The notes under the pieces were generated by a model. That model was given only the letters and a program-made list of their open reading frames with translations, had not been told where the DNA came from and made no database searches. The position numbers and the translations under genes are program-made. A stretch of 64,000 nt of DNA from Paucibacter aquatile. GTDB taxonomy: Bacteria; Pseudomonadota; Gammaproteobacteria; Burkholderiales; Burkholderiaceae_C. This document shows, in pieces, positions 41,334 through 50,298 of the stretch; the first letter of the stretch is position 1; every line of letters starts with the position of its first letter. The stretch lies in NCBI RefSeq assembly GCF_002885975.1, contig NZ_POSP01000003.1, positions 434,001-498,000 of the forward strand, in the 5' to 3' direction.

Positions 41334-42683
41334 ATGTCCGCCCCTCGCTACAAACAACTGCTGGACCGCCTGGCCCAAGACATCCGCAGCGGCGCACTGC
41401 GCCCCGGCACGCGCCTGCCTCCGCTGCGCCAGCTGGCCCGGCGTGAAGGCCTGGCCCTGGTGACGGCCAGCCGCGTCTATGCCGAGCTGGCCGGCATGGG
41501 CCTGGTCAGCGGCGAGGTGGGCCGCGGCACCTTCGTGCGCGACCCCAGCCTGCCGGCAGGCCATGGTCTGGATCTGGGCGTGCTGGCGCCGGATCTGGTG
41601 GACCTGGGCTTCAACTACCCCACCCTGCCCGGTCAGGCCGAGCTGCTGCGCAGCGGCCTGCGCCAGCTGGCGCAGGGCGGTGACCTGGAGGCCATGCTGC
41701 GTTACCAGCCCCACGGCGGCCGCCCGCATGACCGTGCAACCGTGGCCCGCCATCTGGCCAGCCGCGGCCTGCATACCATCGCCGAGCAGGTGCTCCTGGT
41801 GGACGGCGCCCAACACGGCCTGGCCTGCGTTGGCCTGGCCCTGCTGCAGCCGGGCGATGTGGTGGCGATCGATGCACTGAGCTACCCCGGCTTTCGCCTG
41901 CTGGCCGAAACCCTGAGGCTGGAGCTGGTGGCTGTGCCGGCCGCCGGCCATGGGGCGGGCCCCGATCTGGCTGCGCTGGATCGCCTGTGCCAGCAGCGCC
42001 GCGTGCGCGCGCTCTACACCATGCCCACCCTGCACAACCCGCTGGGCTGGGTCATGGAGCTGGCCGAGCGCGAGGCCCTGGCTGCGCTGGCCGAACAGCA
42101 TGAGCTGCTGCTGATCGAGGACGCGGCCTACGCCTATCTGGTGGAGCGGGCACCGCCGCCTCTGGCCATGCTGGCGCCCGAGCGCACGGTCTACATCTCC
42201 GGCCTGTCGAAAAGCGTGGCGGCCGGCTTACGCCTGGGTTTTGTGCATGCCCCCAAGGCCTGCATCGCCGCGCTGGAGCGTGCCATCCGGGCCAGCACCT
42301 GGAGCACGCCGGGCCTGACCACGGCCCTGGGCTGCGCCTGGCTGGAAGACGGCACGGTGGACCGGCTGGAGCGCGAGAAACGGGCCGACGCCCGTGAGCG
42401 CCAGCGCCTGGCGGCCGAGCTGCTCGGGCCCCTGCCCCGCATCGGCCACCCGGGCTCCTACTTTTTATGGCTGCCGCTGGGCGAGGACGTCCGCGCCGAC
42501 CGGGTGGCGGCCGAGCTGCTGCAAGGCGGCATCTCGGTCTCCACCGCCGCGCCCTACACCGGCAAGCGCGACGGCAGCGAGCCCCAGGCCATACGCCTGG
42601 CCCTGGGCTCCGTGGACCGGGCCGCCCTGACGCCGGCGCTGCGAGCGGTGCGCCAAGTCATCGAGGCGCACAGCGTTCTCTGA
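41334..42683 (+). CDS. MocR-family transcriptional regulator (GntR HTH + aminotransferase-like domain)
   Basis: 449 aa. Residues about 1-70 are a winged helix of GntR type (YKQLLDRLAQDIRSGALRPG, LARREGLALVTASRVYAEL). Residues about 95-445 are a fold type I aminotransferase-like domain, with LYTMPTLHNPLGWVM and the PLP lysine in ISGLSKSVAAGLRLG. Such proteins bind PLP and usually regulate an adjacent divergent gene; here the EamA exporter is the obvious target. Convergent with upp. Confidence 0.9.
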   Translation: MSAPRYKQLLDRLAQDIRSGALRPGTRLPPLRQLARREGLALVTASRVYAELAGMGLVSGEVGRGTFVRDPSLPAGHGLDLGVLAPDLVDLGFNYPTLPGQAELLRSGLRQLAQGGDLEAMLRYQPHGGRPHDRATVARHLASRGLHTIAEQVLLVDGAQHGLACVGLALLQPGDVVAIDALSYPGFRLLAETLRLELVAVPAAGHGAGPDLAALDRLCQQRRVRALYTMPTLHNPLGWVMELAEREALAALAEQHELLLIEDAAYAYLVERAPPPLAMLAPERTVYISGLSKSVAAGLRLGFVHAPKACIAALERAIRASTWSTPGLTTALGCAWLEDGTVDRLEREKRADARERQRLAAELLGPLPRIGHPGSYFLWLPLGEDVRADRVAAELLQGGISVSTAAPYTGKRDGSEPQAIRLALGSVDRAALTPALRAVRQVIEAHSVL

Positions 42684-42693
42684 AAAAACGCGC

Positions 42694-43326
42694 TCAGGCG
42701 TCCTTGGTGCCGAAGATCTTGTCGCCCGCGTCGCCGAGGCCCGGGATGATGTAACCCTGCTCGTTGAGATGGCTGTCGATGGCGGCCGTCCAGCAGCGCA
42801 CCTCAGGATGGGCTTTGTTCAGCGCGGCAACGCCTTCGGGCGCGGCTACCAGCACCAGGGCGCGGATGTCCTTGCAGCCGCGCGCCTTGAGCAGATCGAT
42901 GGTGGCGATCATGGAGCCGGCCGTGGCCAGCATGGGGTCGATGATGAGGGCGGTGCGCTCGCCCAGATGGCCGACGAATTTGTCGAAGTAGTTGACCGGC
43001 TTCAGGGTCTCGTGATCGCGGGCCAGGCCAACGACCGAGATCTTGGCATTGGGGATCATGTCCAGCACGCCGTCCATCATGCCCAGACCGGCCCGCAGAA
43101 TCGGCACCACCGTGACCTTGCGGCCGGCGATCTGGTCGATCTCGACCGGGCCGCACCAGCCCTCGATGGTGGTTTTCTCTAGCGGAAAGTCGGCCGTGGC
43201 CTCGTAGGCCAGCAGGCGCGCCACCTCACCCGTCAACTCGCGGAACTTCTTGGTCGAGATGTCGGCCTCGCGCATCAGGCCGATCTTGTGTTTGACGAGG
43301 GGGTGCTGGACTTCGATGACGGCCAT
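42694..43326 (-). CDS. upp: Uracil phosphoribosyltransferase
   Basis: 210 aa from ATG 43326 (MAVIEVQHPLVKHKIGLMR), matching the family N-terminus; the frame is open nine codons further. Makes UMP from uracil and PRPP. Shows VVPILRAGLGMMDG, the PRPP loop DPMLATAGSMIATIDLLK, and the uracil-binding C-terminus GYIIPGLGDAGDKIFGT. Confidence 0.96.
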   Translation of the reverse strand: MAVIEVQHPLVKHKIGLMREADISTKKFRELTGEVARLLAYEATADFPLEKTTIEGWCGPVEIDQIAGRKVTVVPILRAGLGMMDGVLDMIPNAKISVVGLARDHETLKPVNYFDKFVGHLGERTALIIDPMLATAGSMIATIDLLKARGCKDIRALVLVAAPEGVAALNKAHPEVRCWTAAIDSHLNEQGYIIPGLGDAGDKIFGTKDA

Positions 43327-43374
43327 GGCTGTGCTCTTCTTCGGGGGAGGCAAAAACTGCGGGAGGGGGCGCGA

Positions 43375-44139
43375 TTATCCCTGGCGGGCGCGGCGCTGGC
43401 GCAGGGCTTCGTAGAGGCACACGCCTGCGGCCACCGAGACATTCAGGCTTTCCACCGCTCCCAGCATGGGGATGCTGACCAGTTCATCGCAGGTCTTGGC
43501 GGTGAGCTGGCGCAGGCCGTCACCCTCGGCGCCCAGCACCAGGGCCACCGGGCGGTTCAGATCGATGTCGTAGATCGATTTCGTCGCCTGGTCCGAGGTG
43601 CCGATGATCCAGATGTCGCGCTCTTTCAGCTCATTGAGCGAGCGGGCCAGATTGGTCACCATCAGATAGGGCACGGTCTCGGCTGCACCGCTGGCCACCT
43701 TGGCCACGGTGGCGTTCAGTCCGACGGCATGGTCTTTGGGTGCGATCACGGCGTTGGCGCCGGCACCATCGGCCACGCGCAGGCAGGCGCCGAGGTTGTG
43801 CGGGTCGGTGACACCGTCCAGCACCAGCAGCAGGGGCTGAACCTCGGCCGCTTCCAGGTCCTCCATCACCGCGTCCAGCGAATGCTGCATGGCCAGGGGC
43901 TGCACCCGGGCGACCACGCCCTGGTGGCGGCTGCTGCCGGCCAGCTTGCCCAGGCGATCGTCGTCGCTGTCCACCAGCTTGGCGCCGGCCTCGGTGGCGC
44001 GCTCGACAAACTGGCGCATGCGCTGGTCGCGCCGCGTGGCGTCGACATGGATCTCGCTGATGGATTTGGGGTGCGTCTTCAGGCGCACGGTCACGGCATG
44101 GAAGCCGAAGAGGATTTTGTTGCTGGTGCTGCTGCTCAT
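43375..44139 (-). CDS. rlmB: 23S rRNA (guanosine-2'-O-)-methyltransferase RlmB
   Basis: 254 aa SpoU-family knot methyltransferase that 2'-O-methylates G2251 of 23S rRNA. Substrate-binding N-terminal domain (ILFGFHAVTVRLKTHP), then motif 1 LDGVTDPHNLGACLRVADGA, motif 2 ALVLGAEGDGLRQLT and motif 3 IPMLGAVESLNVSVAAGV. Its start overlaps the stop of the DUF1624 gene by 4 bp. Confidence 0.94.
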   Translation of the reverse strand: MSSSTSNKILFGFHAVTVRLKTHPKSISEIHVDATRRDQRMRQFVERATEAGAKLVDSDDDRLGKLAGSSRHQGVVARVQPLAMQHSLDAVMEDLEAAEVQPLLLVLDGVTDPHNLGACLRVADGAGANAVIAPKDHAVGLNATVAKVASGAAETVPYLMVTNLARSLNELKERDIWIIGTSDQATKSIYDIDLNRPVALVLGAEGDGLRQLTAKTCDELVSIPMLGAVESLNVSVAAGVCLYEALRQRRARQG

Positions 44140-45002
44140 CCCCGCATCGTAGCGGCTGCAGTCAACAAACCGATCAAAACCGGCTGATGCAGCATGTAGA
44201 AACTCAGGGACCAGCGACCCAGCACGGCCAGCGGCTGCAGCGGCGCCGGCAGCACGCCTCCCAGCCAGGCCGGGCGTGCAGCCAGCAGCCAGCGTCCGCC
44301 GGCATAGCCCCAGAGCATCATGCCCAGCCAGGGCAGCACGGGCACGAAATCCTCTGCGATCGGCAAGCGCGTGACCAGGCCGACCCAGTTGGTCCAGCGG
44401 CTGTCGAAGAAGGGATGCGGCCAGAGCTGCGGCGCCAGCCAGGCCAGCAGGCCCAGGCCCAGGCAGGCCCAGAGCGGCAAACGCGGCCCAATGGCACGCA
44501 GGATCAGCAGCATCACCGCCATGCCGTGCAGCACGCCAAAGCTGATGAAGCTGCGCGGGAACATCAGCGCCGAGCCGGCGCTGACCAGAAGCGCACAACC
44601 CGCCACCTGGGCCCAGCGGCGCCAGAAACGCGACCAGGGCTGGCCCTGGTGCAGCGCCAGGGCCTGGCCCAGGCCGGCGCAGAGCAGGAAGAGGCTGACG
44701 ATGGCGCTGCGCTGCCCGGTCCAGAAGGGGTCGCGGTAGAAGTTCTGCTGGATCCAGCCAAAGTGGTTGAGGTCAAAGCAGAAATGGAACAGCGCCATCC
44801 AGACGATGGCCGCGCCGCGCAAGGCGTCCAGCCGCGGCACGCGTTGCAGCGGCGCTGGGGTGGGAGTGAGGGGTGAATCAGGGGCCAAGACAGTGCCGCA
44901 AGAGGAGTCAGAATGGCGGCAGTCTACGGGCAAGGCCGGGCCGCAGCCGCTCGCACATCCGCTGCGGGCTGCCCGGCATGCGCCGAGCACGACCGGCGCC
45001 AT
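44136..45002 (-). CDS. DUF1624/heparan-alpha-glucosaminide N-acetyltransferase-like membrane protein
   Basis: Up to 288 aa; the true start is probably downstream of ATG 45002, for example TTG 44888, because the first 40 residues (rich in Cys, Arg, Gly) do not resemble the family. The core begins RVPRLDALRGAAIVWMALFH, the hallmark of this acyltransferase family, and has about seven transmembrane helices ending SLSFYMLHQPVLIG. It would acylate a surface sugar at the inner membrane. Co-transcribed with rlmB by overlap. Confidence 0.8.
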   Translation of the reverse strand: MAPVVLGACRAARSGCASGCGPALPVDCRHSDSSCGTVLAPDSPLTPTPAPLQRVPRLDALRGAAIVWMALFHFCFDLNHFGWIQQNFYRDPFWTGQRSAIVSLFLLCAGLGQALALHQGQPWSRFWRRWAQVAGCALLVSAGSALMFPRSFISFGVLHGMAVMLLILRAIGPRLPLWACLGLGLLAWLAPQLWPHPFFDSRWTNWVGLVTRLPIAEDFVPVLPWLGMMLWGYAGGRWLLAARPAWLGGVLPAPLQPLAVLGRWSLSFYMLHQPVLIGLLTAAATMRG

Positions 45003-45077
45003 GCCTTGAATCCCCGCAATTCAGACCGACCTGCCGCACTCACCTGCTTTTTTCATTCAACTGCCCTGCCACGCCCG

Positions 45078-46193
45078 ATGAAACTGCCCACCGCCCCCGC
45101 CTCTCAAGCCGCCCTGCTCGCCCTGGCCTTGCTGGCCGGTGTGGGCTTGAGCGCCTGCTGGCCCAATACCGCGCAGAGCAAGCCGCAGGCCGAGCCGCGT
45201 GCCGTGCAGCCGCGCGGCCCGCTCGATGCCGGCGAGCAGAACAACATCAACGTCTTCAAAAAGGTGTCGCCCTCGGTGGTGCACATCACCACCCTGGCCC
45301 TGAGCCGCGATCTGTTCTCCATGAACATCACCCAGCAGCCGCGCGGCACCGGCACCGGCTTCATCTGGGACGATGCCGGCCATGTGGTGACCAATTTCCA
45401 CGTGATCCAGGACGGCGACGCCGCCACCGTCACCCTGTCGGACCAAAGCAGCTACCCGGCCAAGCTGGTGGGCAGTTTCCCCGACCGTGACCTGGCCGTG
45501 CTGCGCATCGAGGCCCCCAAGGAGAAGCTCGCCGCCATCGCCATCGGCAGCAGCCGCGAGCTGCAGGTGGGCCAGGCCGTGTACGCCATCGGCAACCCCT
45601 TCGGCCTGGACCAGACCCTGACCCTGGGCATCGTCAGCGCCCTCAACCGCGAGATCGAGTCGGTCACCCGCCGCACCATCCGTGGTGCTATCCAGACCGA
45701 TGCGGCCATCAACCCAGGCAATTCGGGCGGCCCCCTGCTCGATTCGGCCGGCCGGCTGATCGGCGTCAACACCTCGATCTACAGCCCCAGCGGCGCCAGC
45801 GCCGGCATCGGCTTTGCGATTCCCGTGGACGAGGTCAACCGCATCGTGCCGCGCCTCATCCGCGACGGCCGCCTGATCCGCCCGGCCCTGGGCATCACGG
45901 CCGCGCCCGAGAACGTCAACCAGGCGCTCAAGCTGCCCAAGGGCGTGGCCCTGCTGCGCGTCTCGCCGGGCAGCCCGGCGGCACAGGCTGGCCTGCAGGT
46001 GTTTGCCCGCGGCCGCGACGGCAGCGTGATCGCCGGCGATGTGATCACCGCCATCAACGACGAGCCGGTGCGCGATCTGGACGAAATGCTCAGCCTGCTG
46101 GAGCGCCGCCAGGTCGGCGAGCGCGTGACCCTGAGCCTGTGGAACGCCGGCAAGACCCGCAAGCAGGCGGTGCAGCTGGGCAGCGCCGACTGA
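45078..46193 (+). CDS. HtrA/DegS-like serine protease, one PDZ domain, predicted lipoprotein
   Basis: 371 aa. Starts MKLPTAPASQ with a hydrophobic segment ending LSAC, a good lipobox, so the protein is probably lipid-anchored in the periplasm. The trypsin-like domain has His108 (TNFHVIQ), Asp138 (DRDLAVLRI) and Ser216 (NPGNSGGPLL). One PDZ domain follows (residues about 270-365, KGVALLRVSPGSPAAQAGL). A single PDZ makes it DegS-like in layout, but DegS normally has a transmembrane anchor. Likely periplasmic quality control or stress signalling. Sits 120 bp before a sensor kinase gene. Confidence 0.9.
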   Translation: MKLPTAPASQAALLALALLAGVGLSACWPNTAQSKPQAEPRAVQPRGPLDAGEQNNINVFKKVSPSVVHITTLALSRDLFSMNITQQPRGTGTGFIWDDAGHVVTNFHVIQDGDAATVTLSDQSSYPAKLVGSFPDRDLAVLRIEAPKEKLAAIAIGSSRELQVGQAVYAIGNPFGLDQTLTLGIVSALNREIESVTRRTIRGAIQTDAAINPGNSGGPLLDSAGRLIGVNTSIYSPSGASAGIGFAIPVDEVNRIVPRLIRDGRLIRPALGITAAPENVNQALKLPKGVALLRVSPGSPAAQAGLQVFARGRDGSVIAGDVITAINDEPVRDLDEMLSLLERRQVGERVTLSLWNAGKTRKQAVQLGSAD

Positions 46194-46313
46194 GCGATAA
46201 AAAGGCCGGCCCTCGCCACACCACCGCAGCTCCGCGCTTCCCCGGCTGGCAGGTCCCGGGGCCTGTGTTACCGTCAAAGCAAACGACTCTTTCTGTGACC
46301 GAGCCTCCCGGCG

Positions 46314-49025
46314 ATGAGCCTGCAAACCCAGCCCCCGGCCACCAGCCCTACCGCAGCGCCTGACTCGCCGAGCCTGTCCCGCATCCTGCCGGCCTACTGG
46401 CCGGCCCTGCTGACCGCCTTGGTCAGCCTGACCCTGTGCATCGCCCTGGCCTGGATGCGCCACGGCCAAACCCTGGCGGCCGAAGAAGCGCAGGTGCAGC
46501 AAGAACTCAACGCCCTGCGCAGTCGCCTGGAAGCGGTGGCGCAAACCACGTTTGCGCCGACCCTCGGCCTTGAGGCCCTGATCCGGCTCGACGGCGGCAT
46601 CTCGGACGCCCGCTTCCAGGCCATGAGCAGCCAGGTGATCCGCCTGCTGCCCCATGTGCGCAGCATCGTTGCCGCCCCCAACGACGTGGCTGAATTCGTC
46701 TATCCCCTGGCTGGCAACGAAGCGGTCTATCGCCTGGACTACCGCAGCATCCCGCGCCAGTACGAGCAGGTCCAGCTCGCCCGACGCCTGGGCCAGCCCT
46801 TGCTGGTGGGTCCGGTGCAGCTGGTCCAGGGCGGCCAAGGCTTGATCCAACGCGTGCCCGTGTTCCTGCCACGGCCCGAAGGCCAGGCGCCGCAGTACTG
46901 GGGCGTGATCTCGGTGGTGGCCGACTTGCCCCGCTTCATGGAGAGCACCGGCCTGGCCAATCGCCAGGATCTGCGCCTGGGCCTCTACCATACGGGCCAG
47001 CCGGCCGAGCGCCTGGGCGCTGTGATCTGGGGCGACCGCAGCCTGCCACAGCGCCGGCCGGTGCTGCAGACCGTCAACCTGCCCGGCGCCGTCTGGACCC
47101 TGGCGGCCGTGCCGGCCCAGGGCTGGAGCCAGGGGCCGAGCTGGCGGTCGATCGAGACGGCCTTGGCGGTCGGGGTGAGCCTAGTGCTGACCTGGCTGGC
47201 CGGCCTGCTGGTCTACCGGCGCCGCCTGCTGGTAAGCCACAACCGCGCCCTGGCCGAGGAAATCGCCCACAGCCGCCAGGTGCAGAGCGCCCTGGATGCC
47301 GAGCACGCCCGCTTTCGCAGCCTGACCGAGCTGTCCACCGACTGGGTCTGGGAACAGGACCGCGAGCTGCGCCTGAGCTACATCTCGCGCCCGGCTGAGA
47401 AAGCCTCGCAAGTGCCTTCGCAGGCCTTGTTGGGCATGAAGCGCTGGGAGTCGCCCGCCCTGGTGCCCGGGGTCGATTGGGCCGCACATCAGGCCATGCT
47501 GGAGCGCCACGAAGCCTTCCGCGACTTCGAGTACGCGCACTACGCGGGCGATGGATCCGTCCGTTATGTCAGCGTCTCGGGTACGCCCTTTTTCGACGCG
47601 AATGGCGAGTTCGCCGGCTACCGTGGCACCGGCCGCAACATCACGGCGGCCAAACAAGCCGAGCAGGCCTTGATCGAATCGCAAGCGGCGCTGACCGAGA
47701 CGCTGAACCGCCTGCAAGCCATCCTCGACTCGGCCAGCGAAGTGGCCATCATCGCCACCGGTCTGGACGGCCGCATCACCGTCTTCAACCGCGGCGCCGA
47801 GCGCATGCTGGGCTACAACGAGCGCGAGATGCTGGGCCGCTACCCGGATTTCCTGCATCGGCGTGAAGAGGTCAGGCAACGGGCCGTCGAGCTGAGCGCC
47901 GAGTTGGGCGAAACCATCCAGGGTTTCGACACGTTTGTTGCCAAAGCCCGCGTGCTTGGCAGCGAGACCCGGGTCTGGACCTATCTGCGCAAGGACGGCA
48001 GCGCGCTCGATGTCTCGCTGACCGTCAGCCTGGTGCGCGACCGCGGCGGCCCGGCCATGGGCTATCTCGGTATTGCCCGCGACATCACCGAGCAACGCCA
48101 GGCCGAGCGCGCCCTGGTGCAGCTCAACGCCGAACTGGAAGACCGGGTCAGCAGCCGCACGATTGAGCTGACCGAAGCCATGCACACCTTGCGCCAGGCC
48201 CAGGATGAGCTGCTGCGCTCGGAAAAGATGGCGGCCCTGGGCTCCCTGGTGGCCGGCGTGGCCCATGAGCTGAACACCCCGCTGGGCAACTGCCTGACCA
48301 CGGCCTCGACTTTGGAGGAACGCACCCGCGAGATTCAGGCCGAGTTCGAGGGCACGGGCCTGCGCCGCCAGCACCTGGCCGACTACCTGCGCGACGCCGG
48401 CACGGCGGCCAGCATCCTGCTGCGATCGCTGAGCACCTCGACCGAGCTGGTGGCGCATTTCAAGCAACTCTCGGTCGACCAGACCAGCTCGCAGCGCCGT
48501 GTCTTCGACCTGGCCAGCGCCCTGGACGATGTGCTGAGCCTGCTGCGCCCGCGCCTGCGCACAACGCCGTATCAAGTGGTCTGCGAGGTGCACACCCAGC
48601 GCCCGCTGGACAGCTACCCCGGCCCCCTGGGCCAGGTGATCAACAACCTAGTGCTGAACGCCCTGCTGCATGCCTTCGGCGGCCGCAAGCACGGGCGCCT
48701 GTCCATCCGTGCCGATGAGCTCTCGCCCGACTGGCTGCTGCTGGTGGTCGAGGACGACGGTGTGGGCATGAGCGAGGCAGTGCGGCGCCGCGCCTTCGAC
48801 CCCTTCTTCACCACCAAGATGGGCAGCGGCGGCACCGGTCTGGGCCTGAACATCGTCTACAACATCGTCACCGGCATCCTGGGCGGCCAGATCGAGCTGA
48901 GCAGCGAGCCCGGCAAGGGCAGCCGCTTCACCTTCCGCCTGCCCTATGTGGCGCCGCAGCTCTCAGCCAAGGCGGAAGAGCGCGCCCATGACCCCAGGCC
49001 GGTGCCGAAGCCGCCGAACTCCTAG
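46314..49025 (+). CDS. CHASE-PAS-PAS sensor histidine kinase
   Basis: 903 aa. Two transmembrane helices (residues about 28-48 and 283-305) flank a periplasmic CHASE-type sensor. Two PAS domains follow (TDWVWEQDRELRLSYISR; ASEVAIIATGLDGRITVFNRG), then a coiled coil and the phosphoacceptor His651 in VAGVAHELNTPLGN. The ATPase domain has NNLVLNALLHAFGG, VVEDDGVGMSE and GGTGLGLNIVYNIVT. It has no receiver domain, and no response regulator gene lies beside it. The signal is unknown. Confidence 0.93.
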   Translation: MSLQTQPPATSPTAAPDSPSLSRILPAYWPALLTALVSLTLCIALAWMRHGQTLAAEEAQVQQELNALRSRLEAVAQTTFAPTLGLEALIRLDGGISDARFQAMSSQVIRLLPHVRSIVAAPNDVAEFVYPLAGNEAVYRLDYRSIPRQYEQVQLARRLGQPLLVGPVQLVQGGQGLIQRVPVFLPRPEGQAPQYWGVISVVADLPRFMESTGLANRQDLRLGLYHTGQPAERLGAVIWGDRSLPQRRPVLQTVNLPGAVWTLAAVPAQGWSQGPSWRSIETALAVGVSLVLTWLAGLLVYRRRLLVSHNRALAEEIAHSRQVQSALDAEHARFRSLTELSTDWVWEQDRELRLSYISRPAEKASQVPSQALLGMKRWESPALVPGVDWAAHQAMLERHEAFRDFEYAHYAGDGSVRYVSVSGTPFFDANGEFAGYRGTGRNITAAKQAEQALIESQAALTETLNRLQAILDSASEVAIIATGLDGRITVFNRGAERMLGYNEREMLGRYPDFLHRREEVRQRAVELSAELGETIQGFDTFVAKARVLGSETRVWTYLRKDGSALDVSLTVSLVRDRGGPAMGYLGIARDITEQRQAERALVQLNAELEDRVSSRTIELTEAMHTLRQAQDELLRSEKMAALGSLVAGVAHELNTPLGNCLTTASTLEERTREIQAEFEGTGLRRQHLADYLRDAGTAASILLRSLSTSTELVAHFKQLSVDQTSSQRRVFDLASALDDVLSLLRPRLRTTPYQVVCEVHTQRPLDSYPGPLGQVINNLVLNALLHAFGGRKHGRLSIRADELSPDWLLLVVEDDGVGMSEAVRRRAFDPFFTTKMGSGGTGLGLNIVYNIVTGILGGQIELSSEPGKGSRFTFRLPYVAPQLSAKAEERAHDPRPVPKPPNS

Positions 49026-49034
49026 ACTCGGGGT

Positions 49035-50298
49035 ATGACCCGACGCTCCATCCCGCTGTCGATTCTCGACCTCGCCCCTATCGTCGAAGGCAGCGACGCG
49101 CGCAGCGCCCTGCTGAACAGCATCGCCCTGGCCCGCCATGCCGATGCCTTGGGCTACCGGCGCTTCTGGGTGGCCGAACACCACAATATAGACGGCGTGG
49201 CCAGTGCCGCCACCGCGGTCTTGATCGGCCGGCTGGCCGCCGCGACCACGCGCATCCGGGTCGGCTCAGGTGGCGTGATGCTGCCCAACCATGCGCCGCT
49301 GACGGTGGCCGAGGCCTTTGGCACCCTGGCCACGCTCTACCCCGGCCGCATCGATCTGGGCTTAGGGCCTGTTAACACGACGTCGATGGGTCGCGTTGCC
49401 GGCCAGAAAGGCCGCAGGCAAGGCGCGAACCGCAGCCGGGTTGGACACCCGGCGAGGATTTGCAACGTGGCCGGCGGTCTTTCTGGCCGCAACCCTGCGG
49501 GAAGGCTCGACTCAGCGGGCCAGGCGTCGTTGCGGCGCTGGCCCGCACGCGAGTGCGGGCGGCACGCTGCGCCTAGCCTGACCCGCTGAGGCGAGCCTTC
49601 GCGACCCATCGACGTCGTGTTAACAGGCCCAAGGCCGCGCACCGGGCACCGATGGCCCCACCATGCGGGCCCTGCGCCGCCACCTGAGCAGCGCTTCTGA
49701 GGATCGCTTCCCCGAGGATGTGATGGAACTGCAGGCCTATCTGGCGCCGGCCCGAGAGGGGCAGCTCGTGCGCGCCATCCCTGGCCAGGGCACCGAGGTG
49801 CCAGTCTGGCTGCTGGGCTCCAGCCTCTACAGCGCGCAGCTGGCGGCCTATCTGGGCCTGCCCTTTGCGTTTGCCTCGCATTTCGCGCCCGAGTTGCTGC
49901 AACAGGCGCTCGATCTCTACCGCAGCCAGTACCGGCCCAGCGCGGCACATCCGAAATCCCACGCCATGGTGGCGCTCAATGTGATCGTGGCCGACAGCGA
50001 TGCCGAGGCGGGCCGCTTGTTCAGCTCCCTGCAGCAGCGCTTTTTGGGCATGCAGCGCGGCCAGCGTGGTCCGCTGCCGCGGCCGGTGGACAGCATGGCG
50101 CCGCTGTGGGCGGCCGCCTCGCCGGCCGAACGTCTGGGGGCTGAGCGCATGCTGGCCGAATCCATCGTCGGCTCACCGGTGACGGTGCGCGCCGGCCTGC
50201 GCACCACGCAGGAACGCACCGGCGCCGACGAGTTCATCGTCGCCGCGGCGGTGCATGATTTCCAGGCCCGGCTGCACTCCTACGAGCTGCTGGCCTGA
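49035..50298 (+). pseudogene. Luciferase-like monooxygenase (LLM) gene interrupted by a small inserted element
   Basis: The N-terminal part (MTRRSIPLSILDLAPIVEGS, FWVAEHHN, PGRIDLGLG) is that of the MsnO8-type LLM oxidoreductases. At 49365 the frame runs into a 266-bp element and ends in it at 49589. After 49630 the coding sequence resumes one frame over with RAPGTDGPTMRALRRH, the expected continuation, and runs to the stop at 50298. Removing the 266-bp element plus a 2-bp duplicated target gives 996 bp, an intact 331-codon gene of normal size (L-G-L-G-R-A-P restored). The downstream part could still initiate internally (for example ATG 49663) but would lack the first third of the barrel. Its stop directly abuts that of purL on the other strand. 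Confidence 0.88.
49365..49630. mobile_element. 266-bp MITE-like element with perfect 31-bp terminal inverted repeats
   Basis: Bases 49365-49395 (beginning GGGCCTGTTAACACGACG) are the exact reverse complement of 49600-49630. Flanking bases are TA on the left (49363-49364) and AA on the right (49631-49632); a 2-bp TA-type target duplication with one changed base fits the frame arithmetic. Inside are a second inverted repeat (GCGGTCTTTCTGGCCGC at 49474-49490 against 49399-49415, one mismatch) and a GCCGGGT/ACCCGGC hairpin at 49435-49453. No transposase is encoded, so it must be moved by a related full-length element elsewhere (TA-targeting IS630 or IS5 types are candidates). It interrupts the LLM gene. 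Confidence 0.88.

Noticed and set aside
45057..46991. 644-codon minus-strand open frame
   Set aside because: Antisense of the protease and kinase genes, which have full catalytic motifs on the plus strand.
49396..49589. Coding sequence inside the MITE-like element
   Set aside because: The frame is only the read-through of the interrupted gene into the element and ends at 49589; no transposase motif in any frame.
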